A stretch of 64,000 nt of DNA from Dichomitus squalens LYAD-421 SS1 (Eukaryota; Basidiomycota; Agaricomycetes; Polyporales; Polyporaceae). The stretch's first letter is position 1, and every line of letters starts with the position of its first letter. Made by a program: the position numbers and the translations under genes. The notes below the pieces were generated by a model. That model was given only the letters and a program-made list of their open reading frames with translations, did no database searches and was not told where the DNA came from. The stretch lies in NCBI RefSeq assembly GCF_000275845.1, contig NW_006766883.1:780494-844493 (forward strand), read 5' to 3'. This document shows, piece by piece, positions 45,401-55,121 of the stretch.

Positions 45401-48400
45401 CTCGCACTCGCACTCGCACTCGCACTCGCATTCACATTTGCAATCTCCTTCCCATCGCGCGACTACGGCAAAGGCATCGCATACGACTCCTAGTGTTGCC
45501 CACGGTGAGAGGCAACCTCCCAATGACGAGGCTGTGGTCAAGCCGGGCACACTGATCGCACCCTCTGCTCGTGTGCCGTCGAGTACTCCCGCTTTACCAT
45601 CTGAACGCTTGACCATGCCTCCGCCCCTTGCGCCTCCGCAGTCCGCTAAGCAGGCGACACCACAGGTGCTTGAAGCGGCTGAAAAAACAGTAGAGGAGCC
45701 TAGTGCGTCGGCGAGCGCGAAAAAAAAGGAATCAGTAGTTAAGGTAAGTTTCTTGCTATCTACGATCGCTCACAATGTTCTGAGCATAATGTGAACAAGC
45801 ACGCACCCAAGATGAAGCAGAGTGCGACTGTGAAACCTAAGGCAAAGCCCGTGCCGAAACCGAAGGTCAAGCCGATGAAGGATAAGGAAGGGACCGCAGG
45901 CTCCAGTGGTAGGCTGACACCCTCCGGTAGTGGCACTGCGACGAAGGGGAAGAAGGCCACTGCGACGTCTGCTACGGTCGCCGCAGCTGCCAAACGAGCT
46001 GTCTCTGCTGCCGTAGGTCCTTCACGCTCCCGCTCTGCGTCTGAGATGCCCATGCCCGCGGAACCGACGCCGACACCGAAGCCCAAAGCACAACCGGAGG
46101 AGGAGGAAGAGTCGGAAGAGGATGCTGTGGACGACAAGCTGTATTGTATCTGCAAGACGAACTACGATGAGGACAAGGTCATGATCGCTTGCGATAGGTG
46201 GGCGCTCTTTTGTTCGATCGCATTGACCGTCAGTGGTTGGATGCTGAATGTTGACAATAGATGCGATGAGTGGTATCACACGCAATGTTTGAACATGAAC
46301 GATTTGGAGGTCGATTTGATTGACCAGTTCGTCTGCCCCCTCTGTATCAAGGGTGAGGACGCAGCAGAACGTGCATGGTTCGCTGTGGCGCTGACACGAA
46401 GTGGTTGCAGCCAACCCCAACATGCCCCTCCAGACGACGTACAAGCAGCGATGCATGGCCGGACTGAAGCATCCACACCCATCCTCTCCTTCCGCATGTC
46501 ACAAGCCCGCACGCGGGGCATTCTCCAAGTTCTGCTCGGACGAGTGTGGCGTCGCATACATGCAACGACGTATCCAAGGGTGGGGTGGAGACGCAGCTAT
46601 GCTTTGGGCCAGCATTCAAGACACGAAGCAGCGCGAGGGTGTCGTCGTCAAAGTTCAAGTGATTGGCGGACCCAATGGTTTCAATACGGGTGGCAAGCAC
46701 CCAGGTCAAGCGGTCAACTCTGTGNNNNNNNNNNNNNNNNNNNNNNNNNNNNNNNNNNNNNNNNNNNNNNNNNNNNNNNNNNNNNNNNNNNNNNNNNNNN
46801 NNNNNNNNNNNNNNNNNNNNNNNNNNNNNNNNNNNNNNNNNNNNNNNNNNNNNNNNNNNNNNNNNNNNNNNNNNNNNNNNNNNNNNNNNNNNNNNNNNNN
46901 NNNNNNNNNNNNNNNNNNNNNNNNNNNNNNNNNNNNNNNNNNNNNNNNNNNNNNNNNNNNNNNNNNNNNNNNNNNNNGGCAAAGCCCGTGCCGAAACCGA
47001 AGGTCAAGCCGATGAAGGATAAGGAAGGGACCGCAGGCTCCAGTGGTAGGCTGACACCCTCCGGTAGTGGCACTGCGACGAAGGGGAAGAAGGCCACTGC
47101 GACGTCTGCTACGGTCGCCGCAGCTGCCAAACGAGCTGTCTCTGCTGCCGTAGGTCCTTCACGCTCCCGCTCTGCGTCTGAGATGCCCATGCCCGCGGAA
47201 CCGACGCCGACACCGAAGCCCAAAGCACAACCGGAGGAGGAGGAAGAGTCGGAAGAGGATGCTGTGGACGACAAGCTGTATTGTATCTGCAAGACGAACT
47301 ACGATGAGGACAAGGTCATGATCGCTTGCGATAGGTGGGCGCTCTTTTGTTCGATCGCATTGACCGTCAGTGGTTGGATGCTGAATGTTGACAATAGATG
47401 CGATGAGTGGTATCACACGCAATGTTTGAACATGAACGATTTGGAGGTCGATTTGATTGACCAGTTCGTCTGCCCCCTCTGTATCAAGGGTGAGGACGCA
47501 GCAGAACGTGCATGGTTCGCTGTGGCGCTGACACGAAGTGGTTGCAGCCAACCCCAACATGCCCCTCCAGACGACGTACAAGCAGCGATGCATGGCCGGA
47601 CTGAAGCATCCACACCCATCCTCTCCTTCCGCATGTCACAAGCCCGCACGCGGGGCATTCTCCAAGTTCTGCTCGGACGAGTGTGGCGTCGCATACATGC
47701 AACGACGTATCCAAGGGTGGGGTGGAGACGCAGCTATGCTTTGGGCCAGCATTCAAGACACGAAGCAGCGCGAGGGTGTCGTCGTCAAAGTTCAAGTGAT
47801 TGGCGGACCCAATGGTTTCAATACGGGTGGCAAGCACCCAGGTCAAGCGGTCAACTCTGTGGCGCAGGAAGCGCACGAGGTCCAGAGGCCAATTCACACG
47901 CAGCGAGACCGCGCCATTGCTCGCTTGCGAGCACAGCTCAACAAGATCACGCCGAAGCGTGAGGAGTTGAAGAAGGAGCTTGAGGTGATCCTGTGGCGGC
48001 AGAAGCTGCTGCGACTCGCCGCTGCTCGTGCGGACAGGGTAGACGAGTGTGGCTGGGATCAACGACTTGTCTTCGACGAAGAGGAGTACGCCGAATTCGC
48101 AGAGGGAGTCTTCGAGACCTACGAGGAGTCGAATTCTCGGTCGAACGGCACCGTGGACGACCCAATGCACGTTGATGACGCTGAAGAGCACGGGGAGTGG
48201 TGGTGCAGGGGAAAGAAGAAATGCCAGCGCCACGCTGGGTACGTTGCTCCCTTTGTTACGTAGCAACGTGCTCATGATTTTCGCTCTTCTGCACAGGTGG
48301 CAAAAGCTTCGCGCAAGTGAAATTGAATGCGATATGGAGATGAACGAGAGGTTGATGTCGCAGTTGACGACTGAGGAGCGTGAGATTCGGACGCAGCTGG

Positions 48401-48537
48401 AGGACGTCACGAGTGCACCGGTTCGCAAGCTGGTCATGCCAGGATCTCTCCATCCGCCGAATGGACACCAGGGAGTGAATGGGACCAAGGCGAGGCCCAA
48501 CGGAACGTCCGGGAAGAAGGGCAAGCAGAAGCATTGA
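42474..48537 (+). CDS. SPP1: PHD-finger protein, Spp1/CFP1-like subunit of the Set1 (COMPASS) complex, model broken by an assembly gap
   Basis: Exon 1 (42474-45743) encodes ~1090 Pro/Ser/Glu-rich residues, beginning MAGRRLTISSLL; exon 2 starts at 45800. A PHD finger follows (YCICKTNYDEDKVMIACDR, then CDEWYHTQCLNM and FVCPLC), its zinc ligands in C4HC3 order and interrupted by an intron after the CDR. Next come a CFP1-type cysteine/histidine motif (KFCSDECGVAYMQRRI) and a C-terminal helical region ending GKKGKQKH. Spp1/CFP1 reads H3K4 methylation and guides Set1. The block 45841-46724 is repeated exactly at 46978-47861 across a 253-base N gap, so the protein as written would carry two PHD fingers. 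A single copy (…45840 plus 46978 onward) is the probable real gene. The very long N-terminal extension is unusual for this family. Confidence 0.82.
45378..45437 (+). repeat. His-Ser coding hexanucleotide repeat
   Basis: CACTCG-type units encode about nine alternating His-Ser pairs near residue 970 of the PHD protein. Such tracts can bind metals or be phosphorylated, and they vary in length by slippage. Confidence 0.9.
45841..46724 (+). repeat. First copy of an exact 884-bp duplication bordering a gap
   Basis: This block is identical, as far as I compared it, to 46978-47861, at an offset of 1137 bases. It contains part of exon 2, the PHD finger and two introns of the PHD-finger gene. It runs straight into the N block. 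Confidence 0.9.
46725..46977. other. Assembly gap (253 N)
   Basis: Undetermined bases, flanked on both sides by the two copies of the 884-bp block. Confidence 0.99.
46978..47861 (+). repeat. Second copy of the exact 884-bp duplication
   Basis: Same sequence as 45841-46724. It continues without a break into the rest of the gene (GCGCAGGAAG at 47862), so this copy is the one joined to the true 3' part. Confidence 0.9.
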
Positions 48538-48834
48538 CATACCGTACTGTCGATATAATTCATAGACATTGGACTCTTCGGATTGCATCCTGCTCTCGCA
48601 CTGTAACCCTGTCATAGTGGGGTCGTCTCGCATGCATCACAAGTGCGTCCTACATGTATTAGATGCTCGATTATGCAACCGCAATGCCAGCAATATTGGA
48701 TACGACAACAAGGACATGAATACAATAAGCTGATGACTCCCTGGCGTAATGAATCTGCCTAAATCTGGAGTGCACCGAGACAATGAATGGGAACGACAGA
48801 CCGGGCGCGGGACGAGTCCGGCGAGCAGCGTGAA

Positions 48835-49469
48835 TCAGTAGCCGTCTCCCTCTCCTCCTTCCTTGCAGAAGCCCTTCTGCTCATACAGGACCTGCGACTT
48901 GATGTCCTCACGCTTCTTCTTGTCCGCAATGTCTTGCTTGTGATAGGCCTCCAGCACTGCCCACTCTACCTGGCGCAGCGGAATTTCGTCTTCCTGATCT
49001 AGATCCTACAGTCCGAGCCTTCAGCAATGCTCTCCACAGAAGCACACGAGACACTGACTATCTCTCCCAGCAACACGACGTTCTCTCCTCGGATGAGAAA
49101 AAGTCCTCTCCATACTTCTGCGAATACGTCCTGGTGGTATATTCGTTCCACGGTGTCCTCTAGCACAAGGTTCGCTGTCCCATAAATGAATCCGTCAGCG
49201 ACGTTGACTCCGAATGCTTGGGGAAAACGAGGGTGCTCACCGAACTGATCATACGACCTCAAAACTCCTTGGAGCTTCCGACCGTCTCGTAGGACTACTA
49301 GCATCTTCCCTGACCGGAGCCAAGAGGACGGAAACCGATACAGGAGGGGAGGGGAGTGGCAAGGCATATGGGCTCAGGTTGCACCTTGAGTATGTGGACT
49401 TGGGATAGACGTACTATCGACGCAATCCACAAGAGATCCTGAGGTTGTGAATGGGATCAGGGAGTCCAT
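48835..49469 (-). CDS. LSM1: LSm1, mRNA decapping activator subunit
   Basis: Minus-strand exons start with [18 protein letters not shown] (ATG at 49469), then [23 protein letters not shown] (Sm1 motif), [36 protein letters not shown] (Sm2 motif with the IRG signature) and a charged tail [20 protein letters not shown]. The layout matches LSm1, the subunit that sets the cytoplasmic LSm1-7 ring apart from the nuclear one. The ring binds oligoadenylated mRNA 3' ends and with Pat1 promotes decapping. The tail ends at GGEGDGY. At least three introns interrupt the gene, one within the Sm domain. It is separated from the PHD gene by ~300 bp. Confidence 0.94.
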
Positions 49470-49626
49470 TGTGCTGAATGGGCACCCTGGCGGGTGTTGG
49501 TGATTGTGTGTTATGGCGTTCCAGAGTCGAAAGCGTGTACCCCTGCGGCAGCAGCCTGCAGGAATGTATCGAGCCGCGCCACTCAATAACCGATTGATGG
49601 CGGTCATGAGACAATCAGGACGATAA

Positions 49627-49719
49627 GCTGATATGGCCGAGTCGTTAAGGCGAGTGATTTGAACTTGTTTCATTATCACTTGGGCATTGCCCGCGTAGGT
49701 TCAAATCCTGCTGTCAGCG
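49627..49719 (+). tRNA. tRNA-Ser(UGA) with an 11-nt intron
   Basis: The acceptor stem GCTGATA (49627-49633) pairs with TGTCAGC (49712-49718), with one G-U, and is followed by discriminator G, the usual serine identity base. The D arm (GCCGAGTCGTTAAGGC) is normal. The anticodon stem is AGTGA / TCACT, and the anticodon TGA lies at 49660-49662. An 11-nt intron at 49664-49674, between positions 37 and 38, restores a 7-nt loop when removed. A variable arm of GGGC-ATT-GCCC marks it as type II, as expected for Ser. The T arm is GTAGG / CCTGC with TTCAAAT. T-rich DNA (TTTCTTTTCCATTTT) follows as an RNA polymerase III terminator. It reads UCA codons. Confidence 0.93.
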
Positions 49720-50061
49720 ATTTCTTTTCCATTTTGTCCCTTCGAATTGGATGTCCCTCAGTAAGTACTACTTTCGTTTGCTAGTAAGTCTCAAGATCTC
49801 GAAGTCCGCTTGCCCCAGTCTCCCTACGCCCAAGGCCTTCACTCAGCGACCAGATTCCATTACTGTGGTTGACTTCTTGCCAGCCGAAGCTCACGTAGTG
49901 ACTATGCGGAGTCAACGGGACGAGTGGGCTGTGATGTACCAGAAGTAGATGGGCACAGTGGTAGATGTGCCGATAGCGCATGTCGGACTATGGTCATACA
50001 CGCATACGGGGTTGCATCTGAGGCGGCAACGAAAACGAGTAATGCATTGCAAGTACACCCA

Positions 50062-50522
50062 TTAAGCTGATGTCGTCGCATTAGCCTCCTTCCCGAAGTA
50101 CCTCCATTGACCCGGTGCGGGCTTCTCCTCTAGTGGCTCCCAGCTACGAGATGACGCGGATGAGATAGCGTTTGGATGAAACACGACAAGCATACTCACG
50201 CCTTCCACTCCAATATCTTATTCGCGAGTGAAAGCTCATCCTGAGCAACGTCCAACAGCTCCTCTATCTGGCCCTCGTCTAGCTCCTTCTCGACCGCGGT
50301 GACATCCCCGTTCGCGCGCTCCAAGACCTTCAGCTTGTGCTGTGTGAGTGCCTCCGTGCCTTGCCGGTAGACGGATGATGAGGGGATGGCGGAGAGCGTC
50401 TGAAGCGTCGCCTCGTATGTCTTCTTCAGCTCAGGGAGTGGGTCATGATGTACTCTGAGGCCGGTGATCCCAGTCGAGTTCTTTGTGAACGCACTGAGTA
50501 GAGGACGTGTGAAGCGTAACAT
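50062..50522 (-). CDS. NADH:ubiquinone oxidoreductase (complex I) subunit NDUFA5-like
   Basis: Two exons run from the ATG at 50522 to 50200 and from 50143 to the stop at 50062. The N-terminus MLRFTRPLLSAFTKNST looks like a presequence. Signature segments are HHDPLPELKKTYEATLQTL, VYRQGTEALTQHKLKVLE, DEGQIEELLDVAQDELSLAN and the conserved tail WEPLEEKPAPGQWRYFGKE. This small accessory subunit sits on the matrix arm of complex I. The gene is head-to-head with the mitochondrial ribosomal protein bL32m, 146 bp between start codons, so one promoter region probably serves two mitochondrial genes. Size fits the family. Confidence 0.9.
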
Positions 50523-50668
50523 CGCGGTGCCCGGACGATGGTGGTGGTAAGAGGTACCGGCGCTCGAGACGCGGAACGCCCAGCGCGACAACACAGGCGC
50601 CCGGGCGCACTCCAAGACGGCAAGCAGTTGACCAGCGGGTACCTTCTTGTCTCCTCACCTCGACGACC
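50523..50668. promoter_or_regulatory. Bidirectional promoter, NDUFA5-like / bL32m
   Basis: A 146-bp region lies between the start codons of two nuclear-encoded mitochondrial genes transcribed away from each other. It is GC-rich with no evident TATA box. Which elements drive each gene is not visible. Confidence 0.6.
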
Positions 50669-51109
50669 ATGGCGGCCGCGTTGGCTCTTCATCAGTCTCG
50701 GACATGGCTCTCAGCAGCGGCTAGACTTCCGCTTTCCCGCATTTCTCTCACTGCGGCCCTTGTGCCTGCTTTTCTGGCCTCTCCGAAGCCCTTCACTTGG
50801 GCTATTCCTTCATTACCTTCCTTGCTCGAGCTGTTCCCGCCATGGCTCCTCGCCGTTCCGAAAAAGAAGACGTCACACTCACGAAAGGCGATGAGGAGCG
50901 CCAACAAAGGCTTGAAGGACAAGCAAAGTGGGTCCAATACAATGCTTGTCGCGAGACAGGGTTTGCCACGGTTTGCTAAATTCGACTCTCTAGACTTGGT
51001 GCATTGTCAGGCTTGCGGTTCGCCGAAGCTGGCGCATAATATCTGTCCTAAGTGCTACCGGGAACTGAACATGGATTGGAAGGCGAGGAACCGGACACCG
51101 GAGCTATAA
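50669..51109 (+). CDS. MRPL32: Mitochondrial large-subunit ribosomal protein bL32m
   Basis: Two exons (50669-50927, 50994-51109). The presequence is basic and alanine-rich (MAAALALHQSRTWLSAAARL). The mature part begins AVPKKKTSHSRKAMRSANKGLKDKQ and, after the intron, continues NLVHCQACGSPKLAHNICPKCY, a bL32 zinc ribbon with four Cys. In yeast the m-AAA protease cleaves before the mature VPKKK part, a step needed for mitoribosome assembly. The intron is a multiple of three (66 nt) with no stop, so an unspliced read would be open too; the spliced version matches the family better. Confidence 0.92.
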   Translation: MAAALALHQSRTWLSAAARLPLSRISLTAALVPAFLASPKPFTWAIPSLPSLLELFPPWLLAVPKKKTSHSRKAMRSANKGLKDKQSGSNTMLVARQGLPRFAKFDSLDLVHCQACGSPKLAHNICPKCYRELNMDWKARNRTPEL

Positions 51110-51483
51110 GGTCGTTTGGGGTCGGGTATATGTATGCGTGAGTCCTTTTTTTCAGAACACAGTCAGTGGCAGCTGCTAAGGAGAGTTTGTTTCACTCGTG
51201 GTAGTATATACTCTCTAATGCATCTCTGCTACGTATTGTCCGAAAGCCTTCGCTCAGGTCATCGGCCCTCAGTTGAATGAGACGAGTGCTGATGTCTTTA
51301 GGCTTGTCTCCCTCCGACCCAGCTTAACCGACAGCGATCAGCTCATATCACAGATGACATTGCGTCCTATGATCGATTCGAACTTTCCCTAACAGGCATA
51401 TAACTGCTCTCCTTAGTTCGTCAATACCGTACATGAAAGGCAAAACCTCGAGCGGTTCTTCAAATGACGTCTAATCATTCATT
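51110..51483. other. Convergent 3' intergenic region
   Basis: 3' flanks of bL32m and the P450 gene. No gene or repeat seen. Confidence 0.5.
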
Positions 51484-53599
51484 CTAAATGTTTGCCTCGT
51501 CTGAATAAGAACACATTGATCCTCCCTCAGTCTCACAGAAACCGACCAACGCCTTGGCATCAGCAGAGCGAGGTGTGATATCACAATCGAACTTCTCCGG
51601 ATATCTGTGGAACTACGATAGTGAGTAGGCTGCACAAGCCGACCTGGCATAGAACACGCACGTCACAACGCCCGACACCATATCGGCCTTGATCTCAATA
51701 GGCTTACCGTCGAGGTCTCGTTTGGGACTGATGCTATACGCGTGCAGGATGGACGCTGCGTAGATGTAGATGGTTGCGATCGCAAAATGACGACCCGGGC
51801 ACGCTCTAGAGCAAAGAATAAGCGGAATCCACACATTTGTGGAGGGCAACATTGTACCTCCTTCCAAAGCCGAATGCAAAAAGAGATGGATCAGGGACGT
51901 CGGCACTCCACGTCCTGTCTTCCTTGAAGTAACGTTCAGGAATAAACACCTCCGGATCTGGGAACGCATTTGCGTTTCGAGACATTGCCCTGAGAGCAAT
52001 AGTCAGTCGATACTGCGACGCGATGGTGTCCTGGTACGTACCAGATGTTGCCGAGCACAATCGAACCCCTGGGGATGCGGTATCCCCTGTATTCGTCTTC
52101 CTCCATCAAGCGGTGCGGAAGCCCGAGCGTGAAGACGTTCTGCCAGCGTAGACACTCCTTCACGATCCCATGAATATATGGTAATGTCTTCTGGTCGTCG
52201 AACTCGGGGAGCCGGTGAGGGCCGACGACGGCTTCAAGCTCTGCCTGGGCCTTTCGTTGCACTTCCGGATAGAGCGCCATGGCGAGGAAGAAGGTTTGGA
52301 GAGTGGAGAAACTCTACACCGCTCTTTAGCATGACATACGAGACGATCATGAGCATGTGAGCGGGTCGAGCACTCACAGTATCTGCGCCAGCTTGTGGAG
52401 ACGTCAATTGTCACGACGCAATTGTAGTACTCTTAAGACTGACCTCCATAGGTGACTGCGGCGACGTTTTTGGCTAACTCTTCTTTCTCTAGTGCATCGC
52501 CAAGGCCGTGGTCTTGTGCCATGATATCGCTAGCGATTGACCAGAATCCCGCGCCGTCTCGCTGGGAAGGCCCATCGTGAGTATGCGTGCAAGGATGGTG
52601 AGGATACGGAAGCAAGGTCACTGACGAAGTCCGACATTGCTTTTGTGAAAGGAACATTCTTCAGGGCCAGTGCCTCCTCCCGCCATGTCCCAGCCTTCCT
52701 CAGATACGACGCACCTGGCCACCAAGGAGGCAGATGACGCAGTGCAGGGATGAACTCGACCCAGAGAGCTCCGAGCACCAGAGCCTTGGTCGGCCCTTCC
52801 ACTGCCCGTTCGCCGATGGCAATATATTCGTCGCCGGTGTCTTTGGCTTTGATGCCGTACGAGACTTCGAGAATGGTAGCGCCAAGATCGCTGTCATCCC
52901 ATGAAATTCAGTAGCGTTATATGCTAATCTGGCGGCAGCCAGCCAATGGCCACTCACTACCGTAAGTCTTGAACAAAGTTGCCTGGATTTGCCAGAAGAC
53001 GTGTCAAGTATTTGCGGGCCCCGGACAGCTGCGTATGCTGGTACTGCTGGACAACGCCGCTGTGGAAGTATTCATGGAACGCGCGCCTGGTCTGTCTCCA
53101 CTTAAGACCATAGCCCATCAGAGCTACATTCCAGTCCCACCCAATGCTGCAGCATGAAGGTACGGAATGATGAGAAGGGGCAGGAACAAGTGCGGGGTGA
53201 CACCTACAGAGGGACGACAGTGGACTTGAAGCGGTCTGAGTAGATAGCTGAGCGTTTGTCCAATAGGTCTGTGATTGCTTGTGCAGAGTTCAGGACGACG
53301 ACGGACTGTCCTAGGAGGTTTAGGTATACGACATCGCCTTGGGGTGGGTTCAATCCTGGAGTGCCCTGATACGAGGCTGCGACAAACGTACCGTACTCTT
53401 CGGCCCAACGTTGGAAAGTGAACCACTGTTTGTTGAGCGGAATATCGAGCGCATTCCCAAGGATTGGAAGACGCTTCGGGCCGGGAGGGAGGGGCAGTGT
53501 GCACAATTTTCTAGACGACCTGAAGTATCTGAACGCTAGAAGTTCTACCAAGATTGTGAGGCTGAGGAGTGCGACGGGGGAGATGATATCGAACATCAT
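51484..53599 (-). CDS. Cytochrome P450 monooxygenase
   Basis: A multi-exon gene runs from the ATG at 53599 to the stop at 51484. The N-terminus has a membrane anchor (MMFDIISPVALLSLTILVEL) and a Pro-rich hinge (LPLPPGPKRLPILGNA). Later come the I-helix motif AGADT, encoded mostly by a 14-nt exon at 52378-52391, the ExxR motif in KECLRW, IPERYF, and the heme-binding loop FGFGRRACPGRHFA, whose Cys ligates the iron; the loop is split by an intron. The enzyme would be anchored in the endoplasmic reticulum and take electrons from P450 reductase. The type resembles the OrdA/CYP64-like P450s abundant in wood-decay basidiomycetes. Substrate is unknown, and no biosynthetic neighbours are seen. Confidence 0.9.
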
Positions 53600-54128
53600 G
53601 ATTCGAGACTTGCAGAGTCATTGGCAATAGTCACGAGTGCCTTTTATCCTCAGATTTGAGACGCTCTAGTGGGCGTGCGGGAAGTGCACCCGAGTCTCTG
53701 AACAAGCTAGAAGCATGCTGACGCCTTGGGTGCAAACATAAGAGTCGCCATACGAGGTATGGGCGAGAGACAGGGCCCCACGAGACACGGTGGCGTACTG
53801 TGTGCTATGGGTTACATATCATCGATGTCCGTTGGCCTGCAAGGTACCGGAATGTTTCATAATGATTCCTGGCAAGAAGAAGCATGAAGAGAGGTCGGTG
53901 GAGCTGGCGACATGAGGAAAGGTATCGGAAAGGCGGTGGACCTCTGGTATGGCGCCCCAAGTTTGTGGTAGGAGATGCCGTTATCGTCTCTAGACATATT
54001 GAGGCCATAGTCATTCTGTAGCCCGGAGCTTCCGACCCGATGGGTGACACAAAGTGGTGCACTCACGTTCGAAATGCCCTACCTCGATCAGACTCGATCA
54101 TAAAAGAATGGGCCGTGGAGCGTCTAAA

Positions 54129-54149
54129 ACCACGTGAGAAGCACGTGGT
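54129..54149. promoter_or_regulatory. Paired CACGTG boxes in inverted repeat
   Basis: ACCACGTG and CACGTGGT face each other with a 5-nt spacer (AGAAG). CACGTG is the binding core for bHLH factors such as Cbf1 or Pho4. It lies ~530 bp upstream of the P450 start codon. A regulatory role is a guess. Confidence 0.4.
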
Positions 54150-54693
54150 GCCGCGTGGCTGCCATGTGCGCCGCTTATGGGCCCAGCGCGCCGCACGGGC
54201 GTCCTGCGCGTTGGGCGCTCTGTTCAACGGGCGAGGCCAGGGTGCAACGGGCAGAGATATTACAACTAGGCAAATTGGACCTCGATATCATATGTATCTA
54301 CACATAACAATAACAGAGGGTAGATATGGCTGCATAGTGCCGGGAATGATAAGAATAGAATTTTTGCATGCTGAACTTTCTGAGCAGAAAACAACAAGGT
54401 GTTTATAGAGTGCTTGACTCTGATAGGACTTGGAGCTGAACATGTACAAAAGTAAGTAAGCAGGTCTCATACTGAACTCAGGAAAACCTCACAGATGATT
54501 TTACACAGCGCCTCACATGCAGAATGCAACGGCTGCTTAACAGGTAACAAGTTAAGTAGGTATCATTATGTATTATGACTTTGGGCAACAGTCTGAAAGC
54601 AACGGGTGTACCTGCTCACTTTCAGAGAGCTTACAGAAATCACGGAGATAAGCTCTCCCCAAAAAATTACACTCAGGTCAGGGGAACGTTAGA

Positions 54694-55121
54694 TTTCCAG
54701 TATGGTTGCGCCGTGATCAAGCCGTGTATGGCGCTGCGGTGTGCACCACGATTGTCGGCAAACATTTGTGGTGTGGCAAACGCCCAAACTTTCTTTAAGC
54801 AAAAATAACTCCAGAAGTGCCAATGGCCTCACGGGTGTTGGTGGAAAGTCCCAAGCTCTCATATTGAGGTGAAAGTGACCCAATGATGTCTTGGTGATAG
54901 TTTGAGAACGATTGAGGTAACTCAGAGTACTTTGATAACGTTTATATCCCCCGGTGCGACGCGCATGGGGAGCACGACGATAAGCCTCCGGAGGCGCACT
55001 TGGATGTACCTGTAAGCGAGATTTCTCGGCAATACTCGCAAAGCACAAACTTCGACGCGTAGGTGAGCTGATACACTGCGGCGCCATACACGGCTTGACC
55101 ATGGTGCAACCATACTGGAAA
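54694..55121. repeat. Inverted repeat with 49-bp arms, probable degenerate transposon
   Basis: The arm 54694-54742 (starting TTTCCAGTATGGTTGC) reappears as reverse complement at 55073-55121 with five differences in 49 positions, all transitions. The ~330-bp spacer encodes nothing recognisable. Confidence 0.75.

Noticed and set aside
45791..47962. A continuous frame implying a protein with two identical PHD fingers.
   Set aside because: It crosses 253 N and two exact copies of the same exons and introns; an assembly error is far more likely.
53805..54066. Possible remnant of a second gene upstream of the P450 on the minus strand.
   Set aside because: No P450 or other domain motif could be recognised and frames are short.
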